64,000 nucleotides of DNA. Origin: Desulfobacteraceae bacterium (GTDB lineage Bacteria > Desulfobacterota > Desulfobacteria > Desulfobacterales > Desulfosalsimonadaceae). The notes under the pieces are model-generated. The model searched no databases, was not told where the DNA came from, and worked only from the letters and a program-made list of their open reading frames with translations. A program made the translations under genes and the position numbers. Of this stretch, positions 55,313 through 61,896 are shown piece after piece (within the stretch, counting starts at the first letter, position 1; each line of letters opens with the position of its first letter). Location: assembly GCA_003599885.1 (NCBI GenBank), contig QZKW01000044.1, forward strand, positions 1-64,000, given 5' to 3'.

Positions 55313-57744
55313 AATTCAGTAAAAAACAGCTTTCAGATATTCAGGCCGAAATTTCCGGGAAATCCGGTGAAGTCCGTTTGCCTTGCCCTTTGTGTGATCG
55401 CGGGGCGGATGATAAGGCCTTGTCAGTCAATTCGGATTCAGGAAAATATATTTGTCATAGATGCGGCGTTCGTGGCGGCTTAATATCATCGACCGGACAA
55501 ACTAAGCCTATATCCAAAATAAATCCGGAAGAAAAAAAAAGCCTGGATGTAAACTACTACCTGCAGAAATCAAAGCCTGCAAATGACCATCCTTATTTAA
55601 AGGAAAAGTGTATCAAGCCTTATGGCGTCCGAATTTATAAGGATATGCTGTTGGTCCCTCTCCGGAAACCTGGGAATGATAAAGTGCAAGCACTTCAATT
55701 CATCAATCAGGACGGCAATAAACCCCTGGCCCGGGGAAGTGCAAAACGTGGTGCCTGTTTCATCCTTGGCAGCTTATCAAATGAAACCGAGATAGTTTAT
55801 CTTTGTGAAGGTTTTGCCACAAATTCGGCTGTATTTGAAGCCCTTGAAGAAGGTCCGCCCGTTGTCATGTGTGTAGACGCCGGAAATATGAAATCCGTGG
55901 CTGTCGAGATCCGGAAGAAATTCCCGAAAGTCAAAATTGTTTTATGCGCTGATAACGATAGGCATCGAGCTCCGGATGATGTGACATTTGATATCGGCTA
56001 TCGAAAGGCTCGTGATGCAGCAAAGGCCGTTTCCGGATCGGTTGTTATGCCTTCTATGCCTGGAATGGATTTTAATGACCTGGCAAAAGCGGAAGGATTG
56101 GAAACTGTCCGGGATGTTATCCTGGCGGGCGGTGATCCGGGACCGGCGAAACAAAAGGATAATCAAAAACCTGAAAGTCCAGTGGATAAGGATAAGCCCG
56201 TTATTCAGATTAAAGGCGGTGAACTGTCTCAAATAGCGGATATGGCCGAAGCACTGTTGATCGGTATGGGTGCCCCGTTTTACGCTTTAAATGGTCAACA
56301 CTTGGTAAGGCCTGTTGTCAGACCGTCTGAAAAATGGGAGCCATGCGTTGCCCTGGAAGGTATGACCGTAGCTTTTTTGGTGGATCGGATGACGCGGCGG
56401 ATTGTTTGGTTAAAATTTGATGGCCGGTCCGAGGCATGGCTGCCCAAAGATGCCCCCAAAGCAGTGGCGGAAACTATTTTGGCCCGGTCCGGTGTCTGGA
56501 AGTTTCCTCCTTTGCTGGGCGTTGGGAATTGTCCGACCATCCGCCCGGATGGTAGCCTGATTATAAAACCGGGATATGATCCGGAAACCCGATATTTTTT
56601 CCATTTCAATGGAAATTTTCCGGAAATTGCGGAAAATCCAGGCATGAATGACGCCCTGGCCGCTCTTGATCGCCTGCGTGAAGCAGTGTCAACCTATCGC
56701 TTTGCCGATAATATTTCAGAGTCAGTGGCTGTGGCCGCTCTGATTGCGGGTGTGATCCGCCCTGCCCTTGATCATTGCCCTTTTTGTTTGGTGTCCGCTC
56801 CTGTGGCCGGGTCCGGAAAATCTCAACTGGTGGATGGTATTGCTGTGCTTGGGTCCGGTGCCCCTGCGAGCACCATTAATGCTGAGGCGTCGACTGAAGA
56901 GTTAACCGCGTTACTTGACACACTGCTGATAGAGGGGGCAGCGGTTGTCAACCTGGATAATCTGAATAAGCCGGTCACGTCCGCCCGAATTTGTCAACTA
57001 CTGACACAATCGGCGGTGACTGTCCGGATCAAGGGTTTTTCCCGGTCCGTGACTATTTCTCCTCGTTATATCCTGTGCGGCACTGGAAATAATGCAGGGG
57101 TCATTGGGGATCTGGCCCGCCGGACAATCACAGCCGTGATTGATCCAGGGTGTGAGAGGCCTCAGGATCGGCGGTTTGATATGCCGTTTCCTGATTATTG
57201 CCTGAAGCATCGGGCGGATTTGGTCCGGGCTGTCCTGGTAGTGGTGCGGGCTTATGCTGTTGCCGGGTGTCCGGATCAAGGGTTGTCGTCAACCGGCAGC
57301 TTTGAAACCTGGAGCCGGTGGGTTAGGTGTCCTTTGGTATGGCTGGGGATGCAGGACCCGTGGCGAAGTCAAGACGCCCTAACTTCGCAAGATGAAAGCC
57401 TGCAAAATCTTATTGCAGTCCTGGAAGCGTGGTTTGATGTTTACGGGCGAGCTTCTATGACTGGTAAGTATGTAATAGCCCGTTGTAAAGAATCTAACCT
57501 CACTTCAAAAGAAAGTGTATTGCGTGATGCCTTAGAAAATATTGCCGTTGATAAAAAAGGCGAATTTAACCCCCGTATGCTGGGTCATTTTTTGAGGAAA
57601 AATCAAAACCGCATTGTACGAGGATACCAGGTCAAGGCAGCCGGTGAAGACCATCGAGCAATCTGCTGGCAGGTTAGCCGGGTTGATGATGATAAGGATC
57701 AAGTTTTCAATGAAGAAGACTATGTTTTCGAGGCGTGGGAATGA
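55303..57744 (+). CDS. P4-type primase-helicase (zinc ribbon, Toprim, ATPase)
   Basis: 813 residues. A zinc ribbon (C28-x2-C31, C51-x2-C54) leads into a Toprim-like domain with VYLCEGFATNSAVFEAL (Glu169) and VLCADNDRH (Asp217, Asp219). The C-terminal half is a P-loop ATPase: Walker A AGSGKS (502-507), Walker B-like VVNLDN (548-553) and a sensor region (ILCGTGNNAGVIGDLARRTI). The combination is that of satellite and plasmid replication primase-helicases. It would prime and unwind at the element's own origin. It is the largest and best defined gene of the element. Confidence 0.88.
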   Translation: MAVKFSKKQLSDIQAEISGKSGEVRLPCPLCDRGADDKALSVNSDSGKYICHRCGVRGGLISSTGQTKPISKINPEEKKSLDVNYYLQKSKPANDHPYLKEKCIKPYGVRIYKDMLLVPLRKPGNDKVQALQFINQDGNKPLARGSAKRGACFILGSLSNETEIVYLCEGFATNSAVFEALEEGPPVVMCVDAGNMKSVAVEIRKKFPKVKIVLCADNDRHRAPDDVTFDIGYRKARDAAKAVSGSVVMPSMPGMDFNDLAKAEGLETVRDVILAGGDPGPAKQKDNQKPESPVDKDKPVIQIKGGELSQIADMAEALLIGMGAPFYALNGQHLVRPVVRPSEKWEPCVALEGMTVAFLVDRMTRRIVWLKFDGRSEAWLPKDAPKAVAETILARSGVWKFPPLLGVGNCPTIRPDGSLIIKPGYDPETRYFFHFNGNFPEIAENPGMNDALAALDRLREAVSTYRFADNISESVAVAALIAGVIRPALDHCPFCLVSAPVAGSGKSQLVDGIAVLGSGAPASTINAEASTEELTALLDTLLIEGAAVVNLDNLNKPVTSARICQLLTQSAVTVRIKGFSRSVTISPRYILCGTGNNAGVIGDLARRTITAVIDPGCERPQDRRFDMPFPDYCLKHRADLVRAVLVVVRAYAVAGCPDQGLSSTGSFETWSRWVRCPLVWLGMQDPWRSQDALTSQDESLQNLIAVLEAWFDVYGRASMTGKYVIARCKESNLTSKESVLRDALENIAVDKKGEFNPRMLGHFLRKNQNRIVRGYQVKAAGEDHRAICWQVSRVDDDKDQVFNEEDYVFEAWE

Positions 57745-57809
57745 ACCCCCTACCCCTTTGCTTAATAAGACCGTGAAACTCGTTAAAGCAAGCGCTTTAT
57801 CGAAATATA

Positions 57810-58067
57810 ATGATGTTACAGTTTAAAAAATCTCAAAAAAATATATGCCCTTGGTCCGCTTCTGTTGGATCGCTTTATAAATGGCCGGTGGCGATGGGTC
57901 CCCTCTGGGCCTGTGACCATGCACGGGTTCGCAAGTCCCGATATTTTACCGTGTATAACTTTGGAAAATCGTATGGAAAAATGGAATATATATCATTTTT
58001 CGGCATATTGACTAATTGTTTCCGGTGTTTTGGTCTTTACGATAAACCCGGTTGTTTAAGTGAATAG
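57810..58067 (+). CDS. Doubtful small reading frame after the primase
   Basis: 85 codons, Cys- and aromatic-rich, no recognisable family and no ribosome site. Its stop falls exactly on the stem of the terminator at 58063. Otherwise the 57745-58112 stretch is gene-free. Probably a chance frame. Confidence 0.2.
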   Translation: MMLQFKKSQKNICPWSASVGSLYKWPVAMGPLWACDHARVRKSRYFTVYNFGKSYGKMEYISFFGILTNCFRCFGLYDKPGCLSE

Positions 58068-58093
58068 GGCAAATCTGCCCTATTTTATTTTTT
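58063..58093 (+). terminator. Rho-independent terminator after the replication operon
   Basis: A perfect 9-bp stem (AATAGGGCA / TGCCCTATT) with a 4-base AATC loop is followed by TTATTTTTT. It ends the transcript that includes the primase. Confidence 0.85.
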
Positions 58094-58112
58094 GAGTGTG
58101 AAGGATCTGATC

Positions 58113-58511
58113 ATGCAGAAAAAAAACCGAAGTTTTTCACCTGAAAACCTGCTGTCTGAATTTTCACCTGAATTTTTAAACCCGGTCTTTTGCCGGGAAT
58201 GGATTATAAAAAAAATTCATCCTGAAGGTGCTCGGTGCCCTCATTGCTACATGGAAATTTCCGATATCCGGGAACTTGAACGATTTTGGCGCGGTGATCA
58301 AGTCAAATGCCCTGGATGCGCGCGAAAATTTACCGCTCGAAGCAAAACCATACTGGCCGGGATAGGTGCGGATGATCGAAAATTGATTCTTTTTATGCTG
58401 TTTTTTGCCTTAAAAATGCCGATTTCTCAAATTGAAAAGTATGCAAAAATGGATAAAAGAACGCTTTTTTTATACCGTCATCGATTCGGATTATCTCATA
58501 AAAATGAATGA
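58113..58511 (+). CDS. IS1595-like zinc-ribbon/HTH protein without transposase catalytic domain
   Basis: 132 residues. CPHCYMEISDIRELERFWRGDQVKCPGCARKFTARSKTILAGI is the zinc ribbon found at the N-terminus of IS1595-type transposases. The next 45 residues (LILFMLFFALKMPISQIEKYAKMDKRTLFLYRHRFG) match their HTH. The chain then ends; the DDE/N catalytic domain is absent. ATG 58113 has AAGGA 8 nt upstream, and no further frame continues the domain. It is therefore a stand-alone DNA-binding module, perhaps an element regulator, rather than an active transposase. Confidence 0.75.
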   Translation: MQKKNRSFSPENLLSEFSPEFLNPVFCREWIIKKIHPEGARCPHCYMEISDIRELERFWRGDQVKCPGCARKFTARSKTILAGIGADDRKLILFMLFFALKMPISQIEKYAKMDKRTLFLYRHRFGLSHKNE

Positions 58512-58723
58512 TTTTATAATTTTTTCAAGGTGTTAAATATAAATTCCATAGAATATGGAATTTATAAGAGTTGGTGAGTTAACGAGTTATAAGAGATGGT
58601 TTTATCCTTCGCAAGAAAACTGTCAGAAAAATGAATGGAAAAAATGCAGTAAAAAAAATGACATATTATAGAAGTCCGGCAAAACTAACCGCCTTAACTC
58701 GTTAACTCACCGGAAGGCATAAA
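58512..58723. promoter_or_regulatory. Palindrome-rich noncoding stretch, origin or operator candidate
   Basis: 212 bp, strongly AT-rich. It holds a 27-bp perfect palindrome (58539-58565, 12-bp arms, 3-bp centre). It also has a 17-bp perfect inverted repeat with arms at 58573-58589 and 58695-58711 (GGTGAGTTAACGAGTTA), each arm containing a smaller symmetric GTTAAC core. The right arm abuts the ribosome site of the tandem-HTH gene. The stretch could be the replication origin of the element or an operator for the HTH protein. Confidence 0.55.
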
Positions 58724-59140
58724 ATGAAAATCCAAAAAAAATTTCATACCATTGCTGGCGTTGCTGAACTGTTGGCCGTTTCTGAAAAGTCCGTCCGGCG
58801 GTTGATTGATGTCGAAATTATTCCCTGTGTAATGTCTACCATAGGTCCCCGGATTCATAGAGATGACCTTTTGGGATATGTCCAAAATATCCTGAATCAA
58901 TATGCTGAAGAAGAAACCGGGCAATTGCCAAAGGAGATCAGGGAAAACCCTCAACTTATCACCATCGAGGCTGCTCAGTGCGCCTTGGATTGTTCCCGTT
59001 CAAAAGTCCGGAATCTGATAGAAGTCGGGGCCGTGGCTGCCTGTCGTGTAGGCCGCCTAATCCGGATATTGGCTGAATCAATGGAGCAGTTTCAATCTGA
59101 AAAGATTTTTCAGTTTATTAAAAAATCGACGGTCAGATGA
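58724..59140 (+). CDS. Tandem excisionase-type HTH protein
   Basis: 138 residues with two MerR/excisionase-like HTH units: FHTIAGVAELLAVSEKSVRRLIDVEIIP (about 7-34) and LITIEAAQCALDCSRSKVRNLIEVGAVAACRVGRLIRI (about 78-115). The second has a typical Gly-Arg-Leu wing. A GGAAGG ribosome site precedes the ATG. Directly upstream is a 17-bp inverted repeat suited to a dimeric or two-headed DNA-binding protein. It could be excisionase, origin-binding protein or repressor. Confidence 0.75.
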   Translation: MKIQKKFHTIAGVAELLAVSEKSVRRLIDVEIIPCVMSTIGPRIHRDDLLGYVQNILNQYAEEETGQLPKEIRENPQLITIEAAQCALDCSRSKVRNLIEVGAVAACRVGRLIRILAESMEQFQSEKIFQFIKKSTVR

Positions 59141-59241
59141 TTTTAAATGATGTCATGATGGTTCGATTATTATTAATTTTTACGATATTTATATCTTCAA
59201 GCGATGGGGAATGGGCCCCAAAGCCTCCTTTTGAAGGTGAC

Positions 59242-59273
59242 ATAATGGGCACCGGAAGTCCGGTGCCCATTAT
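59242..59273. repeat. 32-bp near-complete perfect palindrome
   Basis: Two 15-bp arms (ATAATGGGCACCGGA and its exact complement) are separated by only two bases. It lies between the tandem-HTH gene and the small gene at 59312. No T run follows on either side, so it is not a standard terminator. With its minimal loop it could extrude as a cruciform or bind a dimeric protein. Confidence 0.8.
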
Positions 59274-59311
59274 CAAGCACAAGTCAAGTTTTATAAATAG
59301 GATTAAAAAAA

Positions 59312-59506
59312 ATGAAGTTTGAAGATCGAGTAAAGGAAAAAATCCAGGCATCTGGCGGAACCATAAGCTTGGCAACCGCGATAACGCTTTGTGCTAATGA
59401 ATATCCAAGAGAACACAAAGATTATCTCTCCCGGTTTACGGCAGGGAAAGCAACTTCTTTGAATGAACTCAGAGTCTATTCTATATCCAGCAATTCAAAA
59501 AAATAA
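59312..59506 (+). CDS. Small hypothetical protein
   Basis: 64 residues (MKFEDRVKEKIQASGGTISLATAITLCANEYPREH...), charged and helical, with no recognised family. It follows the long palindrome by 38 bp. The ribosome site is weak (GGAT). The next gene starts 34 bp after its stop. Confidence 0.5.
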   Translation: MKFEDRVKEKIQASGGTISLATAITLCANEYPREHKDYLSRFTAGKATSLNELRVYSISSNSKK

Positions 59507-59539
59507 TGCTGACCCTGAAATAAAATTTGAGGTTATTCC

Positions 59540-60208
59540 ATGAAACAGAAAATTCAATACATTTCTTCAGATAAAGTACCTTATTATTCTATGCTGAGTG
59601 ATTATAAATGGGTACCTGACTTTGTAAAGCTGGAGGCGGCTAGATTTAAATTATTGCAGCTAAAAAACCAAGAACATGACCCATATATGCTTACGCGGGA
59701 AGAATTTTTGGAGCAAATCCGCGAACAATGGCAGGATTATGAGAATTATCGCTTGGAACGAATGAAACGATATTTAAATAATTTTCGTTTTAAAGGTTCA
59801 AACCCTTTCGATAGCTATATTATTTTGAAAACTGAAGTCCCCCCTTTTCTTCCATTTGAACAATTTGAGTCCGCTATTCGTGAAATGGATGGTTTGGGGA
59901 TTTCATCTGAAGACGTTCAAAAAAACAATTTAAGTATCATCGATCGCCAAAAGTCTCTTGAGAACTTAATTAAAAAGCTTTGTCCGAAAGATTTTTTTGT
60001 CATGTCTGGAGGCAATGTTGATTTCGATGTCCGTGAAAAATATGTCACCCGTTGGCGTGAATTGCAAAAAAAGGTAGATTTGCCCCTTGCTCCGAATGGG
60101 ATTTTGCTTAAAGAATCTCCACGTGAGGAAAAAAGAGCCTGGATGGAATTGGTTGGTCATGAATATGTAAACCCACATGCCGACTTGACTCCGGATTTCA
60201 ATGAATAG
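59540..60208 (+). CDS. Unrecognised element-encoded protein
   Basis: 222 residues, soluble, helical and charged; no signal peptide. I do not recognise a family. Phrases of note: EEFLEQIREQWQDYENYRLERMKRYLNNFRFKGSNPFDSYII and DFFVMSGGNVDFDVREKYVTRWRELQKKVDLPL. GAGG lies 8 nt before the ATG. It sits in the second half of the element with small Cys-rich proteins. Possible roles include interference with a helper phage, replication accessory or defence; none can be read directly. Confidence 0.75.
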   Translation: MKQKIQYISSDKVPYYSMLSDYKWVPDFVKLEAARFKLLQLKNQEHDPYMLTREEFLEQIREQWQDYENYRLERMKRYLNNFRFKGSNPFDSYIILKTEVPPFLPFEQFESAIREMDGLGISSEDVQKNNLSIIDRQKSLENLIKKLCPKDFFVMSGGNVDFDVREKYVTRWRELQKKVDLPLAPNGILLKESPREEKRAWMELVGHEYVNPHADLTPDFNE

Positions 60209-60230
60209 ATTAATAACAGATGAATGAAAA

Positions 60231-60485
60231 TTGGAATTCTCAGAGATCGCGGGCACCATAACCAGAAATATTGATTGTCCCTATTATGGCCGGTGTCTGG
60301 ATCATGAAGCCAAAAAGGATTCAAACGGGTGGAATTGCGAAGGGTGCCGATATGAGCAAGAAAAAGATGATCAACCGGAAACCGATTTTTCCGAATATTA
60401 TATTTTGCTTTGGGCGATTTTTAAACCAAACCTTTATGCAGAATATAATGCCACAAAAAAATTTAATCCTGAAAATATTGAATGA
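60231..60485 (+). CDS. Small Cys-rich, probably zinc-binding protein
   Basis: 84 residues beginning at a TTG. DCPYYGRCLDHEAKKDSNGWNCEGCRYE has four Cys in a C-x5-C...C-x2-C order suited to zinc. Similar short Cys-box proteins occur in deltaproteobacterial mobile elements as I recall, with no known role. The start is uncertain because no ATG is in frame and no ribosome site is clear. It ends at the terminator at 60485. Confidence 0.55.
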   Translation: MEFSEIAGTITRNIDCPYYGRCLDHEAKKDSNGWNCEGCRYEQEKDDQPETDFSEYYILLWAIFKPNLYAEYNATKKFNPENIE

Positions 60486-60524
60486 AAGCTGGATGAACGC
60501 CGAAACGGTCATCCAGCTTTTTTT
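60485..60524 (+). terminator. Strong rho-independent terminator
   Basis: A perfect 12-bp stem (AAAGCTGGATGA / TCATCCAGCTTT) with a 12-base loop is followed by a T run. It closes the second operon of the element. Confidence 0.9.
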
Positions 60525-60606
60525 ATTTCTTTACCTGTCCATCTGTTGATTATCGGCATAAAATTATTTCTTGATCATTTATAAAGTTTTTGCGAAAGTA
60601 AAAACG

Positions 60607-60769
60607 CCTACAATTTTACAAAGCGTCACCCGGACGTTAAACGGGATTTTTGTTTATACCGTAAATAAACCATTTTGCGCTATGGCTCCGGATCTCCGAA
60701 AGGACCGGGCAAAATTCTTTGTAATTTTGTAGGCAGCCTAAGGCGCATTTTTGTTTATGAGGTAAATAA
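60607..60769. repeat. Repeat-structured leader before the last element gene
   Basis: A 17-bp inverted pair (60607-60623 and 60717-60733, 15 of 17 matched) lies with a 23-bp direct repeat (60646-60668 and 60747-60769, 20 of 23 matched). The second direct copy contains the ribosome site and first base of the start codon of the gene at 60769. It may be a duplicated leader or a structured RNA. Confidence 0.5.
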
Positions 60770-61152
60770 TGAATACTCAAAAAAAAAGCATTGCAACAAA
60801 GAGCCCCGAAAGCGCGCGACAAAAGATTTCTACAAGTTCAGTAATGAAAGCATTGTCCAAAATTCCCTTATGCCCTGTATGCGGTGGTCACAGATTCAAA
60901 CGAAGCAAACTATATCCCGAATTCAAGTATTGCAAAGTTCATGGCATCAGGATGCACATATTTGATTTCACTCAGTTTGAGCCGATGTTCAATGCGATGT
61001 CCATGGTTAATCTGTTTCTAAGTTATTGTGATTTGTTCAAGGTTAAGCCTGTTTTTGAACCAGGCTTGGACATTAGCATGGATCTGGTGGATTTTTTGCA
61101 GGAAGTAACAGATACCTTCAGTAAGCTGAAAGGAGTTTATTACGATCAATAA
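60769..61152 (+). CDS. Zinc-ribbon-like hypothetical protein
   Basis: 127 residues. A basic N-terminus is followed by a likely zinc site (LCPVCGGHRFKRSKLYPEFKYCKVHGIRMHIFD, C-x2-C...C-x2-H) and a helical C-terminus. No family recognised. GAGGT precedes the ATG by 7 nt. It is the last gene of the element, followed by a terminator and the arm-site pair. Position near the attachment end fits late cargo. Confidence 0.65.
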   Translation: MNTQKKSIATKSPESARQKISTSSVMKALSKIPLCPVCGGHRFKRSKLYPEFKYCKVHGIRMHIFDFTQFEPMFNAMSMVNLFLSYCDLFKVKPVFEPGLDISMDLVDFLQEVTDTFSKLKGVYYDQ

Positions 61153-61183
61153 GATATAAATTTTCTTGAGAGAATCAAAAATG

Positions 61184-61219
61184 AACCGGATTAACTGAAA
61201 AGTTGATCCGGTTTTTTTT
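61184..61219 (+). terminator. Rho-independent terminator at right end of element
   Basis: An 11-of-12-bp stem (AACCGGATTAAC / GTTGATCCGGTT) with a 6-base loop is followed by eight T. It ends the transcript of the gene at 60769-61152. Confidence 0.88.
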
Positions 61220-61232
61220 GTTGATAAAAAAA

Positions 61233-61251
61233 GTGGGACAATGGTGGGATA
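61233..61251 (+). promoter_or_regulatory. Putative integrase arm-type sites, right end
   Basis: GTGGGACA and GTGGGATA start at 61233 and 61244, 11 bp apart. They match the left-end pair (51953, 51964) in sequence, spacing, orientation and flanking A runs. They lie about 57 bp inside the right attachment repeat. Confidence 0.6.
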
Positions 61252-61264
61252 AAATTATAATAAA

Positions 61265-61301
61265 TAAAAAAAGGGCTTACGATTTTAAGCGTAAACCCTT
61301 G
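61265..61301 (-). terminator. Terminator of tRNA-Arg carried by the element
   Basis: On the minus strand GGGTTTACG pairs with CGTAAGCCC (8 of 9), followed by seven T. It is a close but not identical copy of the terminator at 51744-51779, so the homology at the two junctions extends beyond the tRNA. Confidence 0.75.
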
Positions 61302-61307
61302 ATTTAT

Positions 61308-61355
61308 ATGGCACGCCCGGAGGGATTCGAACCCCCGACCTACGGATTCGAAGTC
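61308..61355. repeat. Right attachment site within tRNA-Arg
   Basis: 48 bp identical to 51786-51833 except for one base, covering the 3' half of the intact tRNA-Arg gene. It marks the right boundary of the element. Confidence 0.9.
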
Positions 61356-61385
61356 CGGTGCTCTATCCAGCTGAGCTACGGGCGC
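61309..61385 (-). tRNA. tRNA-Arg (anticodon UCG)
   Basis: 77 nt including an encoded CCA. The acceptor arms GCGCCCG and CGGGCGU pair fully with one G-U. D arm, anticodon loop CUUCGAA (anticodon UCG) and T arm GGGGG-TTCGAAT-CCCTC are all regular. It reads CGA. Its 3' half is shared with the attachment repeat, so the integrated element restores the gene. Confidence 0.95.
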
Positions 61386-61391
61386 ATATTT

Positions 61392-61427
61392 AAAAACCCA
61401 TCACATCAAAACGAATGCTGCGATGGG
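61392..61427 (-). terminator. Hairpin terminator of tRNA-His
   Basis: On the minus strand CCCATC pairs with GATGGG, enclosing an imperfect inner stem, and is followed by TTTTTAAAT. It lies 11 bp after the tRNA-His 3' end and before tRNA-Arg. Confidence 0.55.
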
Positions 61428-61437
61428 AGTTTTTTTA

Positions 61438-61514
61438 TGGGGTGAGTGAAGGGGCTCGAACCCTCGACATCCAGGACCACAACCTAGCGCTCTGCCAGCT
61501 GAGCTACACCCACC
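61438..61514 (-). tRNA. tRNA-His (anticodon GUG)
   Basis: The gene encodes G-1 opposite C73, GUGGGUG/CACUCAC acceptor arms, anticodon loop UUGUGGU (anticodon GUG), a T arm with GGTTCGAGCC, and CCA. The extra 5' G is the mark of bacterial tRNA-His. It lies 52 bp upstream of tRNA-Arg on the same strand. Confidence 0.95.
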
Positions 61515-61679
61515 ATAAGAAAGGAGTCTTTTTTACCAGACGTTTTTGATCTTATCAAGACATTTTTCATGCAACTGTTAAATTAATACAACCATGCGCT
61601 GGCATTCCGCTTCTGATACAAAAACTTGCTATTGACCATAAATGGCATTTTTATTACATGGTGAATACTAAAAAATTTT

Positions 61680-61892
61680 ATGAATGCAAACCAGTGGGGC
61701 TTATTTGTGAATGAATTAATCATATTTATTGTCCGGGCGATTTTCGGTGCCGTGTTCGCCCTGATCATCACCCGAATGTTCCGGCCTTCCGCCGAACCGA
61801 TTTACGTTGCAGGTCTTGGCGTTTTTCTTGTGGGTCTGGCCTATGGATTTGAATATTACAGAAAACGCAAGACAAACCCCAAAGGACAGTAA
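61680..61892 (+). CDS. Small two-helix membrane protein (hypothetical)
   Basis: 70 residues with two hydrophobic helices (LIIFIVRAIFGAVFALIITRMF and YVAGLGVFLVGLAYGFEYY) and a basic tail. No family recognised. No strong ribosome site. It ends 4 bp before the proposed selB start, so it may be cotranscribed with selB. Confidence 0.55.
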   Translation: MNANQWGLFVNELIIFIVRAIFGAVFALIITRMFRPSAEPIYVAGLGVFLVGLAYGFEYYRKRKTNPKGQ

Positions 61893-61896
61893 ACCC

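Larger units (their letters stand above)
51786..61355. mobile_element. 9.5-kb integrative element in the tRNA-Arg(UCG) gene
   Basis: The unit is delimited by 48-bp direct repeats (51786-51833 and 61308-61355, one mismatch) that correspond to the 3' half of tRNA-Arg. It holds a tyrosine integrase beside the left repeat, an AlpA-like regulator, a primase-helicase, small DNA-binding proteins and several unknown genes, all on the plus strand. It is visibly more AT-rich than the flanks. No capsid, terminase, relaxase or conjugation genes were seen. The plan is that of a P4-like satellite or minimal genomic island, still apparently intact. Confidence 0.88.

Noticed and set aside
58113-58511. Possible insertion sequence based on the zinc-ribbon protein
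   Set aside because: No catalytic domain, no terminal inverted repeats flanking just this gene, and the frame ends naturally before a strong palindrome.
59137-59322. 61-codon frame across the long palindrome
   Set aside because: The palindrome lies within it and it has no ribosome site; the palindrome itself explains the conserved look.
60625-60650. GTTAAAC sequence resembling an integron attC core
   Set aside because: Only one 7-bp box fits; no paired R and L boxes at attC spacing and no integron integrase in the window.
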